Positions 1-10,550 of a stretch of DNA of 64,000 nt are shown piece after piece. Source of the stretch: Rhynchopus sp. YZ270_cl-10 (taxonomy: Eukaryota > Euglenozoa > Diplonemea > Diplonemida > Diplonemidae). The stretch lies in contig OZ037856.1 of the NCBI GenBank assembly GCA_964035575.1, forward strand, positions 1,178,001 through 1,242,000. Reading direction: 5' to 3'. The position numbers and the translations under genes are program-made. Position 1 is the stretch's first letter. Each line of letters begins with the position of its first letter. The notes under the pieces were generated by a model that did no database searches, was not told the DNA's origin, and worked only from the letters and a program-made list of their open reading frames with translations.

Positions 1-724
1 CACACTACCAGGGACTGGTGTGCGTCAGTCATGCTCTCCGACATCGAGGACGTCAGACTCGGACCCAACTCTAAAACGTTCCTCGACAATGTCGGGCACG
101 TTGTGAACCCGAATATGTGTTTCAGCATGTATGCAACCACCACTTCCCCCCCCACATCTCACCTTTCCCTCCCCCTCCCCCCTTCATAACTCCCTCAACA
201 ACAACAGCTACACCCGCGGACGCACTCTGGACCTTGAAGCCGTTCATCCTGAAGATTTGAAGGTTTGGATAAATGGTCTGAGGTATTTGGTGGAGTCGGA
301 CAGACGTCGCTTTCAGCAGGGAGGTGGTGGCGGTGGTGGCGGTGGCGGTGAGTGGATGAATGCCCGCCAGCAGGGACGCGGTGGTGGGGGCATCCTTGGG
401 GAGCTAGAGAACCATGTGGACCAGACGCACCGGCATGGTGATATGCTGGAAGGTATTGCCGACTGGGTAGCGATGAAACGCAGGTCCGGCTTTCCTACCC
501 ACGTCCCCCGCGAGCCTGTCCCTGAAACACTAAACGTAGACCAAATGTTCCTTGCAGGGCCCTACCGCACGAATATGCCGCAGCCCCAATACCACCCACC
601 CGCACAGCCCATCCCCTCGCAACTCCCTCAGTCGCCGTATAACCCTGCACACTGCCATAGCCCAGAGTTCAAGCAAGGGTTTGAAGAGGGGCGTGGTGCG
701 TCGCTGGCAGGGCGGTCGGGGTGA
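1..724 (+). CDS. PH-domain protein, C-terminal part (two exons visible, 5' end outside window)
   Basis: Exon 1-128 and exon 208-724 join across a 79-nt intron (129-207, donor GTATGC, acceptor AACAG), phase 2. The join restores one reading frame: exon 1 carries LSDIEDVRLGPNSKTF and ends ...NMCFS, and exon 2 continues with YTRGRTLDLEA and LKVWINGLRYLVE. This is the second half of a pleckstrin-homology domain (the strand carrying the R-x-G motif, then the final helix with its conserved Trp), of the kind seen in phospholipase C-type and ankyrin/kinase-associated PH domains. A glycine run of ten residues, a helical stretch and a Pro/Gln-rich tail follow, ending at TGA 722-724. Phosphoinositide or protein binding at a membrane is the family expectation; no catalytic domain is visible here. 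The intron call rests on frame restoration and on the same GTATGC donor used elsewhere. Confidence 0.72.
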
Positions 725-972
725 GAGAGGAGAGAGAGGGAGGGGAGGAAGAAGACATCGTTGCGATAATCTGTTTGGTTCATAATGGCCATTTGAGAAA
801 AATTCAAACGAATTGTTTTGTACTTGTATTTTATATTTTTCCTTTTGTATTTATCTCTTCGATTGTTTAGAAAAAAAAAGACACCCTCTCCCATATTTTG
901 CTCATCTTACCAACTTTTTCTGCTTGCCATCTCATTCCCTTCAGCGAACCCAATTTTTTTTTGAATAAAAAG

Positions 973-1719
973 ATGCTTCGCCAGGCGCTGTGCCTGATGG
1001 TGATGCTGCTGGCAGCACCCACCACTGCGATGTTCGGAGGAAAGGGGAGCGCTGTCAAGGAGGTCACCCCGAAGAACATTAACAGCTTTTTGAAAACGCA
1101 CAAGCCGGTTATGCTGTTGGTCTACGCACCGTGGTGCGGACACTGCAAGGCAATTCACGGCGACTGGGAGAAGCTTGCACGCTCCCTCGATGGAATCGTT
1201 AAGGTTGGCGCTGCAGATGCTGATGCTCACAAAGACATTGGACAGCGCTTTCAGGTGAAGGGGTTCCCTACTATTAAGGCGTTTGGCATGACTTCTGACA
1301 AGAAGGGGAACAAGACACCGATGGATTACCAACAGGAGAGAAGCTTCTCGGCAATGAAGAAATACGCAACAGGGCTGGTCTCGAACAAAGGGGTGCAATC
1401 CATCAAGAAGCTCGATGCGTCCGTCCCGCATGTCATCCTCTTCACCCAGAAGGCGTCTGTGCCCCCGATGTTCTCTGTGGTCGCGCTGTCTCCGACACTC
1501 AAAGAAAAGTACTCCTTCTTCGTGGCAAAGGAAAAGGTCGACAAGAAGGCTATTGAGGCCTACGAAGTCCCTTCGTACCCGTCCATTGCAGTCATCGAGA
1601 AGGCTGACGGTGAGGAAGAGCCCACCACGAAATGGCTTGAATTCACAAAGGGAATGAAGTACAACGACGTCGCGGAGTTCATCAACGGAGGAAAGCAGGA
1701 GAAGAAGAAGAAGGAGTAG
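973..1719 (+). CDS. Protein disulfide isomerase-like secretory protein, one CGHC thioredoxin domain
   Basis: This is a 248-aa protein. I start it at ATG 973 and not at an in-frame ATG at 898, because 973 follows a trans-splice-like acceptor (TTCAG ending 944) and begins a clean signal peptide (residues 1-19, LCLMVMLLAAPTTA). A thioredoxin domain follows, with APWCGHCKAIH at residues 52-62; the cis-proline segment is GFPTIKAF. A second thioredoxin-fold half without cysteines (about 140-235, containing YEVPSYPSIAV) resembles the non-catalytic b domain of PDI. The C-terminus is a Lys/Glu-rich tail with no KDEL-type signal. Expected role: oxidation and isomerisation of disulfides in the ER lumen, which fits the Cys-rich TSP1 protein encoded downstream. 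AATAAA sits at 722-727 of the second kilobase half (about 1722-1727), just after the stop, and could be a poly(A) signal. Confidence 0.88.
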   Translation: MLRQALCLMVMLLAAPTTAMFGGKGSAVKEVTPKNINSFLKTHKPVMLLVYAPWCGHCKAIHGDWEKLARSLDGIVKVGAADADAHKDIGQRFQVKGFPTIKAFGMTSDKKGNKTPMDYQQERSFSAMKKYATGLVSNKGVQSIKKLDASVPHVILFTQKASVPPMFSVVALSPTLKEKYSFFVAKEKVDKKAIEAYEVPSYPSIAVIEKADGEEEPTTKWLEFTKGMKYNDVAEFINGGKQEKKKKE

Positions 1720-2733
1720 AAAATAAATAACGATTTTTTTTTTGAGGGGGGGATGGGAAGGAGGGAGAGGGGTTTGGGTATTAAGGAACAAACGTCGATT
1801 TAGGGTGACTAAGTGTTTTACAAAATGGGGGAGGGGGGGTTTTTTTTTGATGTGTTGATTGTGAGGCTTACCACCACACCAATATTTTTCAAAAAAGTAA
1901 AATAGCAAAAAACGCTATAAAAAAAACAGTGGAGATTGCACAACTGTGGCAACACCCCCCCACCGAGGCAATGCACTTATTCAACAATTTTTCAAAAAAA
2001 AAGATATTTCTTCTGCTCATACTAAAAAAATTGATCTTTTTTTTAAAACGGTTGGTCCTTCGCTGGAGCATCCGGCACCACAAAACGGGAGGGGTTTTTT
2101 TTGTAATAAAAATGGGGGAGTGCTTTGTGTCCTTGACAGACATGAAGATTCAAAAAAAAAGTTGAAAGTTGACGGTTGAAGTTCTCCCACGAAGGTGGAA
2201 GGATTGGTCCATTGTCGACACAACAAAAAAAAATAGAGCCATTCCTCGGGTTCTACACTAATACAACTAAGTTTTCAAAAAAAAAAAAACAAAAAAAAAA
2301 ACAACAAAAAGAACGCTGAGACTGGGGATAAGAAGAGGATGAGGGAACCACAATCTACCTCTGTCTACTCCTCTCCTCCTTCCCCTCAGTCGAATTCCTC
2401 CGTAGTACAAAGGCTTTGGTCAACATTGAGTACTGACCCTAGGTTCCTAAAGCGGGTTCTTAGGCGATTCAACGGGTCGATACAACAAAGAAAATGAGCG
2501 TTCTTCTAACAGAGCAACAACGTGTCCCAAGGGGAGTCTATAGTACCTTTGAAAAAAAAATCGGCATTATCCTCTCCCCCCCTTTCCTCCCGTATTGTAT
2601 CTTCTGAGGTAATCGTGGCGTGTAGTGAGTTGGGGGGGGTTTTTTTTTTGCAGCGCCGCGTACAAAGACAGCCAAGTGTCACCCACAACCTCTGCACAAA
2701 AAGAAGCCAACCACAGCAATACACAAACACACA
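1720..2733. other. AT-rich intergenic region with dispersed short repeats
   Basis: No supported gene. It holds A/T runs of 8-14, a short repeat at about 1929-1996 (starts TGGAGATTGCACAAC, ends CAACAATTTTTC plus an A-run), a copy of the 'CTACACTAATACAAC' repeat at 2236-2276, and a 100-bp repeat at about 2393-2495 ending GGTCGATACAACAAAG. Related sequences recur through the 30-kb repeat block. The last 20 nt before the ankyrin gene contain the acceptor AACCACAG (ends 2716). Confidence 0.6.
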
Positions 2734-4389
2734 ATGTCGAAGCGACACGCAGACAGCCCACAGGATGATGCAAAGAGAAGACAGCTTTCTGCAGACGAGG
2801 TCTTGGTGGAGGCTGCCAGGAACGGCGACACGACTGCCGTGCGGGCGGTCCTTGAGAAGCTTCCCCCATACGGCGAAACAGTTGCCTTCGATGCTGTGCA
2901 CGGGGCATGCAGAGGGAACCACGATGAATGCCTCACACTGCTTCTCTCGTATGTTAAGACAACACAGGTGGACTTTGGGATCTTGCTGAGTGAGTGTGTC
3001 CATGCAAACCACGTTGCGTGCACGGAGGTCCTCTTGCAGCATTGGAAGTCTGTCTGCAACAACGAGGTGTTTGTCCCGCACGTGTCCAAGCACAGCACAG
3101 GGCAGTCAGCGGGTGTCTGTCCAGCAATGTGGTCAGACCCTGCAGTGTGTCGCGTCCTCATTGATGCTGGGGCAGACGTCCAACGGAAGGACGACGGAAA
3201 TTCGCCTCTGCACTATGCTTGTGTTTCAGGAGCACTTGATGTTGTGAAGATGTTGGTTGAAGCGGGTGCAGAAGTGCATGCCACAGACTATCAAGGAAGG
3301 ACGTGTCTTACCCTTGTAGCGGAATGTGGCCACACAGACACTGTGCGCTATCTTGTGGGCTTGCCAGTGGTCGAAATAAATCACGGAAACAACTACACTG
3401 CGTTGCACTGCGCAGTGGAGAAGAGATGCACAGACGTGGTGCGGGTGCTGATTGATGCAGGGGCAGACATCGAGATAAAGAACAACAGCGGACGTTCACC
3501 TCTGCATACTGCATGCGAATCAGGAGCACTCGATGTTGTGAAGATGTTGGTTGAAGCAGGTGCAGGAGTGCGTGTCGCAAATGCAGAAGGAGCCACATGT
3601 CTTAACCTTGCGGCAATTTTTCGACACACCGAGACTGTGCGCTATCTTGTGGGCTTGCCAGAGGTGGATGTGAATCACCGAGACGAAGCCAACGAAACCG
3701 CGTTGTACTGCGCAGCGCGGAATAGTCACACAACAGACATGGTGCGGGTGCTGATTGATGCAGGGGCAGACATCGACATAGATAACAGTGACGGGCGCTG
3801 GCCTCTGCACAATGCTTGCATATCAGGAGCACTCGACAATGTGAAGATGTTGGTCAGAGCTGGTGCAGGAGTGTGTGTTACAGACAACGGAGGACGCACG
3901 TGTCTTTCCCTTGCAGCGGAATGGGGACACACCGACACTGTGCGCTATCTTGTGGGTCTTCCAGAGGTGGAAATAAATTACGGGTCCGCTGTCAACTACA
4001 CTGCGTTGCACTGCGCAGTGCAGAAGACATGCACAGACGTGGTGCGGGTGCTGATTGATGCAGGGGCAGACATCGAGATAAAGAACAACGATGGACGTTC
4101 TCCTCTGCACTGTGCTTTCGAAGTCCTCGACAATGTGAAGATGTTGGTTGAAGCAGGTGCAGGTGTGAATGTCACAGACAACGTTGGTGACACGTGCCTT
4201 ACCCTTGCAGCGTATTTTGGACACACCGAGACTGTGCGCTATCTTGTGGGCTTGCCAGAGGTGGATGTGAATCACCGAGACGGTGACAACAAGACTGCAT
4301 TGCACTGTGCGGTGGGGGAAAATCACACAGACGTGGCGCAGTTGCTGATTGATGCAGGGGCAGACATGGAGACAGAAAGCACCGAGTGA
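2734..4389 (+). CDS. Ankyrin-repeat protein (551 aa)
   Basis: Single open exon; the ATG lies 17 nt after an AACCACAG acceptor. Residues 1-22 are basic (MSKRHADSPQDDAKRRQ) and could be a nuclear signal. Residues 23-140 hold three or four degenerate ankyrin repeats. From about residue 145 to the end is a regular array in which three ankyrins form a higher-order unit of about 100 residues repeated four times. The unit carries DVVKMLVEAGA, HTDTVRYLVGLPEV and DVVRVLIDAGADIEIKN in that order. The fourth unit is shortened by about three residues at GRSPLHCAFEVLDNVKM. Ankyrin arrays mediate protein-protein contacts; no second domain is present to indicate a partner. Unit copies are similar at DNA level as well, suggesting recent expansion by unequal exchange. 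Stop TGA at 4387-4389. Confidence 0.9.
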   Translation: MSKRHADSPQDDAKRRQLSADEVLVEAARNGDTTAVRAVLEKLPPYGETVAFDAVHGACRGNHDECLTLLLSYVKTTQVDFGILLSECVHANHVACTEVLLQHWKSVCNNEVFVPHVSKHSTGQSAGVCPAMWSDPAVCRVLIDAGADVQRKDDGNSPLHYACVSGALDVVKMLVEAGAEVHATDYQGRTCLTLVAECGHTDTVRYLVGLPVVEINHGNNYTALHCAVEKRCTDVVRVLIDAGADIEIKNNSGRSPLHTACESGALDVVKMLVEAGAGVRVANAEGATCLNLAAIFRHTETVRYLVGLPEVDVNHRDEANETALYCAARNSHTTDMVRVLIDAGADIDIDNSDGRWPLHNACISGALDNVKMLVRAGAGVCVTDNGGRTCLSLAAEWGHTDTVRYLVGLPEVEINYGSAVNYTALHCAVQKTCTDVVRVLIDAGADIEIKNNDGRSPLHCAFEVLDNVKMLVEAGAGVNVTDNVGDTCLTLAAYFGHTETVRYLVGLPEVDVNHRDGDNKTALHCAVGENHTDVAQLLIDAGADMETESTE

Positions 4390-4419
4390 CGTTCTCCGGT
4401 TTTTTTTTCAGGTAGGGCA

Positions 4420-4744
4420 CAGGTTGGAATGAACTCACAGGCCGCTTTTGGGGTAAATTGGTTCCAAAGGAGGTTTTGTGATGTCAAAAAATATGCAGTT
4501 TTTTTGTGTTTTTCTCGAAAAACAGCTATTTTGCCCAAAGTGGCCAAAACCTGAAAAAAAGCCGTTTTTTCACTATTTCCCCCCATTTTTTTTGTATTCT
4601 GGGATGGCTTCTGGGTCGTTTTTCGGCCCACAGGCCCTCTGTGACCCACTCTGAGGGTGTTTTTGACCCGCAGTTGCCTTGGAGATGGCCAGAAGTTTAC
4701 CAATGCGTTTTATGTACGGTCATTTCCTTCACAGTCGGATCCCC
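4420..4744. mobile_element. Solo arm of the long-inverted-repeat element found at 27700-29556
   Basis: This 325-bp stretch is a diverged copy of the outer part of the right arm at 28556-29554: GGTTGGAATGAACTCACAGG at the inner side, GTGACCCACTCTGAGGGTG in the middle, CAGTTGCCTTGGAGATGGCC near the end, and CAGTCGGATCCCC followed by TA at the tip. The inner half and the opposite arm are missing. It starts about 30 bp past the ankyrin stop, so it may supply 3' UTR sequence. TA at 4745-4746 matches the TA expected at the element border. Confidence 0.7.
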
Positions 4745-4984
4745 TATTCCCCTCCCCACTCCCCCGCAACACAACACAACACACCACACAGGCAGCAACC
4801 TACTTCCGGCTGCACTTTTCTTTGTCTCTATATATTTTCCCCTATTTTCTAAATCTACACAAAAACTCTCTCCCAACAAACCCTACTAGAAACTAACCTA
4901 CTTGGTTTCTCTTGCTCTACCCTCTACCCTCTACCCTACCTCTCTCTCTCTCTTCCTCTCCCTTTCCCCTCACCCCTCAGCGAG

Positions 4985-5470
4985 ATGCAGGAGGCACAGG
5001 TCCAGGCTCCGTTCGTATACGATGTGGCGAATTTGATTGGAAACATTCAGATGAACACACTTGGCATGCAGAACAGCTTCCAAGCTCCTGCCCCTGTCGA
5101 GACCCCTGCGACATCGTCGCCCGAGATGATCAGCCTGCAGCAGACCGACTCGCACCCACCACTGCTCGATGACAAGCCGCCATCCCTCTTCCTCGGAGGC
5201 ATCCCGCAGGACTGGACCGAAAAGCACGTGAAGGACCTGATGGACGGTGCAGTGATCAGCAAGATCTGCATGAAGCAGGGGTACTGCTTTGTTAACTTCG
5301 AGGTCGACGGAATGGCGGAGCAAAAGGCGAAGGAGCTTGACGGAAGAATCAGCATCAACGGCAAGGTCATTGGTGTTCGCGTCCAAACCAGGGAGAACCA
5401 CGAGCGGAGCAGGGAGAAGAAGCAGCTCCACCAGGATCTTTTCCAGCAGAAGGAGCCCGAACAGCAGCAG

Positions 5471-5508
<38 letters not shown>

Positions 5509-6487
5509 GCAGCAGCAGCAACAACAACAGATTCAACAGGCCCAGATCCAGCAACTGCAGCAGCAGCAAGATGCTTCATTGATCCCCAACATGCTGACCA
5601 AACAGGTTCTCACCCAGCAGTACGTCAACGCAGTGAACGCAGCTGCAGTCAACGCAGCCATGCAGCCTCAGCTGGTTCTCTCCCCAGGAGCGCAGGCGTC
5701 TATGGCACAGCTGCAGTACCCAGGGGCCGTGATGATCCCCATGCAGCAGCCGGTTGTCGGCCTGCAGTCACCTCTTCAGACAGTGCCCAATGTTAGCGTC
5801 GGCCTGCAGTCACCACCTGCCCCTGCCGCACCGGCACCTCAGTTGGCTACGCTTCAGCAGATCACCGCACAGCCGAAAATGGCACAGCCCCAAATGACTC
5901 TTCCGCAGGTCTTCACCGGGTCCATGGTGGTACCACAAGATCTTACCACGCTCAGCGGGATGAGCGCAGGCACCGTCATGAGTGATATGACCTCGAGCAC
6001 CATTCAGACGGAGAGCAGCACCTCGGATGGGTTGAAGGGAGAGGACTCGAAGAAGAGGCAGAAGAGGAGGAGGTCGAAGAAGTCGAAGCCGTCGGTGTTT
6101 GTAGGCGGGCTGCGTGCGGACATTACAGAGAGGGAGGTGCGGAACTTCTTTGGTGTGTGGGGGAAGATTTTGTTTGTGACTGTGAAGGAGGGGTTTGCGT
6201 TCATCGACTACACCGACGACGATGCCGCGAACCTTGCTGTGGAGAAGTGCAACGGATACATCTACGACGGCAAGCCCCTTGGTGTCCGCATCCAAGATGC
6301 CACAAACCGCAAGGTCGCCCAGGTCGCAAAACGCAACGGAGAAAACGTCTCCCTCGTCTTCCGTAAACTCGAAGGTGACGGCGTCACCTCTGGTTGCTCC
6401 ATGAACACCTCCACCTCCGGCAGCATTGGACAAGAGCTCTGCAGTGGAATGGCCAGCGGCATGGTAAACAGCGGCATGGCTGAATGA
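4985..6487 (+). CDS. RNA-binding protein with two RRMs and a poly-Q tract (500 aa)
   Basis: ATG 4985 lies only 4 nt after a long pyrimidine tract ending CCCCTCAG (4980), an ideal acceptor, so this start is favoured. RRM1 is about residues 66-136: RNP2-like SLFLGGIP and RNP1-like QGYCFVNFEV. A glutamine run of about 22 residues (160-182, mixed CAG/CAA codons) is followed by further Q-rich sequence and a long Ala/Pro/Gln/Met-rich linker. A Lys/Arg cluster (KKRQKRRRSKKSK, about 355-367) precedes RRM2, about 369-440, with VFVGGL and EGFAFIDY. Residues after 440 are Ser/Gly/Met-rich. This layout is typical of factors acting on mRNA stability, splicing or translation; Q-rich linkers often mediate condensate formation. 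No close family can be named. Antisense open frames here are shadows of the repeats. Confidence 0.88.
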
Positions 6488-7732
6488 GAAAAAAAAGGGG
6501 AGGAAATTATGAGATAAAAAAAAACCCGACAATTTTGGTACGGTGTTTACATTTTGAAATGGATTAGGTGGTGGGGGGGTGGTGGGGTGGGGGTTTGGAA
6601 GATGATGAGTTCATTATTATATAAAAATGCGAATACAGGGGTGTGTGTGTGTTTTAGGTATTGCCTGGCATTTTATTGTTCGAACCAGGGGTGAAAAAAA
6701 AAAGATGAAAAAGGAGGGTCCCAGGAACATCCCAAAAAAATGCTCCCGTTTTTCCCTATTTTTCCTTAAATTTCGGAGTTTTGAGGACCCTCCAAAAAAG
6801 AAATGAAAAAAATCTATAAAATGATGCAAAGTATAGTAAGCGAACAAAGAAGAAGAGTCTGCCTTCCCTGTAGTGGCGCAAAGGGACGTTTTGCATGCAT
6901 TTTTCCTTTTCTGATGATGTGTGCCCGTGCCCGCCCATTTTTCAAGTTTCTTTTTCTTCTTGCAGAGTACTTATGCTTTCATCCATGGCTGGCATCGTTC
7001 GTCAGTTGGGGTGTCTGTATTACTATTCTATCTTCTATTACGCTAGAAACAAAGGTCCACGAAACCAGGGTCGGTGTGTACTGCCCAATTCAGAATTGAC
7101 TTGGTGGCATATATTTACGGGGGGGGGGTGACTAATCACAGAGTGGTTTGTCTGTTCCCCCCCAAGCCTTAGTTAAAACAAATTGCCACCCACGAGTAGC
7201 AATGACACACAAAAAAAAACAACAAATGACTGATGAATAAACCAAAGAATAATTTAATCAGACTAATCCACAGAGTGGTTTAGCTTCATGTTTACAAAAA
7301 AAAAAAAAAACCTTTTCTCGTTATTGTGCACTGTATTGTTTTTTTCCCCCCATTCTTTCCCCACCCTGACTAAGCAATGCTGAGGCTTAGTTTATTCACC
7401 CCTCTTTTGGTTTACTAGTTTTGCTTGCTCTCTACCTGATCGTTTGGCTTTCCAATAATGCCACGCAAAAAAAGCTTATTTTACTGATCAAAGAAACGCC
7501 ACTACCTCCCACCCACAGACATTTTTTTTTCTTCCCGGCCCGCCTCCCCCGTGAAGGCTTTTTCACTCCTCCTTCTCCGTCCCTCCCTCCAAAATACACA
7601 CAAAAAACCTTCCCTCCTCCTCCTTCCCCGTTCCCTGTCTATAAAAAAAACGAATCTTTTTTTTTTTTTTTTGGAAGAACTGGGACGGGCCTGGAGGAAG
7701 AGGTGCAGAAATTTTCCCACAACCTTCCTTCA
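6488..7732. other. AT-rich spacer with decayed repeats; no gene seen
   Basis: Start of the 30-kb gene-free block. A diverged copy of the 'GGATGGCTGGCATCGT' repeat lies at 6976-7020, and the 'GGCTTAGTT' repeat at about 7369-7398. Two stretches near 7140 and 7262 share CACAGAGTGGTTT. Otherwise there are A/T and G/C homopolymers. Open frames in this stretch are lysine/phenylalanine-rich products of A and T runs. Confidence 0.5.
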
Positions 7733-8275
7733 CCCCGTAGGGTTACCCAGGGTGAGGCAAGCCATAGTAAACGAATTTTTCAAAAAAAAAAAAAAAAAAT
7801 TGTCAAGATCGACCCTACCACACCAAAAAATGCAAATAAGGACCCTTTTTAATTTGCTCCCTTGAAATGTGTTATTTCAGGTCAAAAAAAAAAGAACTGA
7901 TCCTGGGGTTGAAGGAAGGTGTGTGGAAAACAACTACAAAAGCAGCTAATTGCAAAGCAAAAGGGAAAAAAAAAATGGGGTGTACTGTAGAAAATCCCCG
8001 CGCCAGGTTTTCGAAACCACCGGGGCACCCTGGCGCTTTGATGTGCGGTGCTGATGTGCCTGTGTGTGCTCGACGGCGAGTTTTCGTCTGTGTATTATGT
8101 GTTCCTTCCGCACCTCCTCCTCCTCCTCCTCCGATGAGTGGGAGCCTGTGGACAACTCCACGATCTGGAACACACCTTCTTCAGCCATCGAGCAAATGGT
8201 TATCGAGCCTCCCCATATCCACAGCACATCCCATTTTTTTTTTTTTTCTTCTCTCTCGATAGCAACTACTTGTTT
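7733..8275. mobile_element. Inverted-repeat element, copy 1 (partner at 19958-20494)
   Basis: The whole segment is homologous to 19430-20494. The inverted ends include GGGGTGTACTGTAG on the left (about 7977) and CCACAGCACATCCCA on the right (about 8218), extended outward by an A-run/T-run pair and by GCAGCTAATTGC against AGCAACTACTTG. Between them a short acidic reading frame contains SSDEWEPVDNS and AIEQMVIEPP, matching WDPVDKN and AIDQMVLDEE in copy 2. This looks like the C-terminal tail of a lost transposase kept in a non-autonomous element. Confidence 0.6.
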
Positions 8276-9537
8276 TATTTATTTTATTTTTATTCCAATG
8301 TGCTGTGCGGATGTGTACAAACGAGACACATTCATCTTTTTTAAAAAATTTTCTTCTTCTTCTTCGTTTGTTGGTGGTGTTTCTTAGTCATTGGAAAGAC
8401 CGCAGTATTATGTTGTATGGTCAGGCGTTTCTTTTTTCTTTTTTTTTCTTTTTTGTAGTCAATGCTCTCTGTGCACTATAACAGATTGCAACAGACACCA
8501 GATGTTCATGATTTTTTTTGTAGGTACACTTAGACAAGGCCCTTCGGATCTTCAGACCTTGTGGTTGATGTCAAAAAGGTTCTTATGGTTTGTGTGCATT
8601 GCAGTGCTAGGCTTTGTACAAAAAGAGACAACCAAAGTGGAGCACAGAGTGACAAACTATTTCGGTTACCGTAATCGTAAAAAAAAATTATCAACCATAA
8701 TGTTCGACCTTTCAGGATTTTGGAAGTTCGACCTTTTTTACGGGCGAACATTACGAATACGGTATTTTTCTTGGTCTTAAGGTACACTGTCAAAACGAGA
8801 GTGCGTTTGTATTTTCAAAGTCATTTTTTTTTTTTTTTTTTTTGGATACCCCGCTAAGGGTTATAGAGATCGCCATCCGTCTTGGGTCGTTCTTCGAACC
8901 GGGCATTTTCATCTTTGGTGACCAATACGCAAGGCTTAGAGACATCATCTTCGTCAACACCTCACCCCCCCCCTCCCCATTTATGTCGTGGTAGAAACCA
9001 GTTATCCTATTTGCTTCGAAGGTTACCCAAAAGAAAAACTTTGTTTTTTGGTTTGCGGGGTCACGCACCAAAGGTACATTGTCAAGCGAGAGGGGCATTG
9101 TATTTCAAGTTTTTCCATTAATTTTCATGGTATCAGTCCTTGTCGTGGGGTACGCTGTTAAAAGCGTATTTCATTATTTCTTCCTCTTTTTTTTGATCAG
9201 GTGGCTAAGCGAGGCTTTATCTTTCCAACCTTTTTTGTTATGATTGAATTTTCTTTTTTTTTTTTAGTATCAGTCCTATTCGCAGTTCTACCCGCCCTTA
9301 GTGGATTTCCACGATATATGACTACTTGCGACGGTAAGTAATCTTTTTTCGGGGTGAACCGCGGATAGAACTGATATTTTTTTTTGGTGTTATTTTTTTT
9401 TTTGTCAGGCTTTGTGAATTGATGGGGTTATTTTATCCTTGGGTGGGGGGCAAAAAAACTGCCACCTCTCAAAAAAAAGTTTAAAAAAAAAAAAATACAA
9501 AACAAACTTTTTCAAACAAAGAAAAGTGTGTGTTCCC
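8276..9537. other. Spacer with two short-repeat families
   Basis: Copies of the 'GGTACACTGTCA...GGGCTTTGTATTTCAA' repeat occur at about 8779-8825 and 9061-9112, and a shortened one near 9150. The 'GGTGGCTAAGCGAGGCTTT' repeat is at 9198-9230. No reading frame has plausible composition. Confidence 0.5.
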
Positions 9538-9727
9538 TCTTCCCCCCCTCCCCTCATCCCCTCCCCCCCCCTCCCCTCCCCCCCCCTCCCCTCTTCCCCC
9601 CCTCCCCTCATCCCCTCCCCCCCCCTCCCCTCATCCCCTCCCCCCCCCTCCCCTCCCCCCCCCTCCCCTCTTCCCCCCCTCCCCTCATCCCCTCCCCCCC
9701 CCTCCCCTCATCCCCTCCCCCCCCGCC
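9538..9727. repeat. Polypyrimidine minisatellite (C-rich)
   Basis: About 190 bp of near-pure C/T on the + strand, built from irregularly alternating blocks such as CCCCTCATCCCCTCCCCCCC and CCCCTCTTCCCCCC. The G-rich complement has many runs of four or more G and is a strong G-quadruplex candidate. Proline/serine open frames across it are an artefact of composition. Confidence 0.9.
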
Positions 9728-10550
9728 CCCCCTTTTGTGGGTCTGTGTTCACTATGCATAGTTCCGACATCTATTCCTCACTACTGCCATCGTTCCCATC
9801 CTCCACTTTCCCCGTGCTTTTTACTTCATTACTCGAAAAAAAAAAAAAATCTGGCGTTTGCACTTTCAACTTCTCGTTGAAAACTATTCGTGCATATTCC
9901 CTTCGGAGGGGAAAATATATACACTCACCCCTCCCGTTTTTTTTTTTTAAACCCCGTCAGTCCCATTTTTTCCCCGTCTTTTTTTTATTTCGCGAATTTT
10001 ATTGTATTGTGTTGAGTGCCACATCGCCCTGTTTCTCCCTTCAACGAGGGCGTGGGGTGCCGATGTGGAGTTGAGTTCGTTTTACGTCTGTCTAATTTCT
10101 GAGACACTAAAAAAGAAATAAAATAAAATTTTAAAAAAATGTGCACAGGACCTAGTGTGGTCCACGAAATTTGGAGAAAAATATTTAGGTGGTGCCGGGC
10201 ACTACCAGTTTTTTTTTTTAAATCCCGCCCCTTAGGGTCATAAAAAAAATTTGGGTTAGTGCACTGTGTAGGTCGCTGTTGCATTTTCCGAACTCAGCGC
10301 TCTTCATGTTGGAATCATTTTGAAGAAAAATTGGAAAATGGAAAGTGGAGATTGCACAACATGTGGCAACACAACCGAGGCAACTACACTACTCCAACAA
10401 TTTTTCAACTGAACCCGTCCGGACAGGTAATTGTTGAAACTACAAAAGGTAAACTTTTTGCAGCTTTGGCCATGTTTACATTGTTAGGCTGTAAAATGCA
10501 AGGGTATTCCCTTAGATATGGGAAGTGCTGTCCAAAGTGGCACCCAAAAT
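9728..10550. other. Spacer with decayed repeats
   Basis: Contains the 'GGCGTTTGCACTTTCAACTTC' type repeat near 9855, a TGGAGATTGCACAAC-type repeat at about 10345-10405 followed by CCGTCCGGACAGGTAATTG, and GGGAAGTGCTGTCCAAA at about 10520-10536, which recurs right after the next element. No gene seen. Confidence 0.45.

Noticed and set aside
907-1908. 333-aa antisense frame over the PDI-like gene
   Set aside because: The sense frame has a signal peptide and CGHC motif; the antisense is Leu-rich shadow plus low-complexity tail.
9439-10074. Proline-rich protein across the C-rich minisatellite
   Set aside because: All three frames give Pro/Ser repeats because of the CCCCTC composition; no start context or acceptor.
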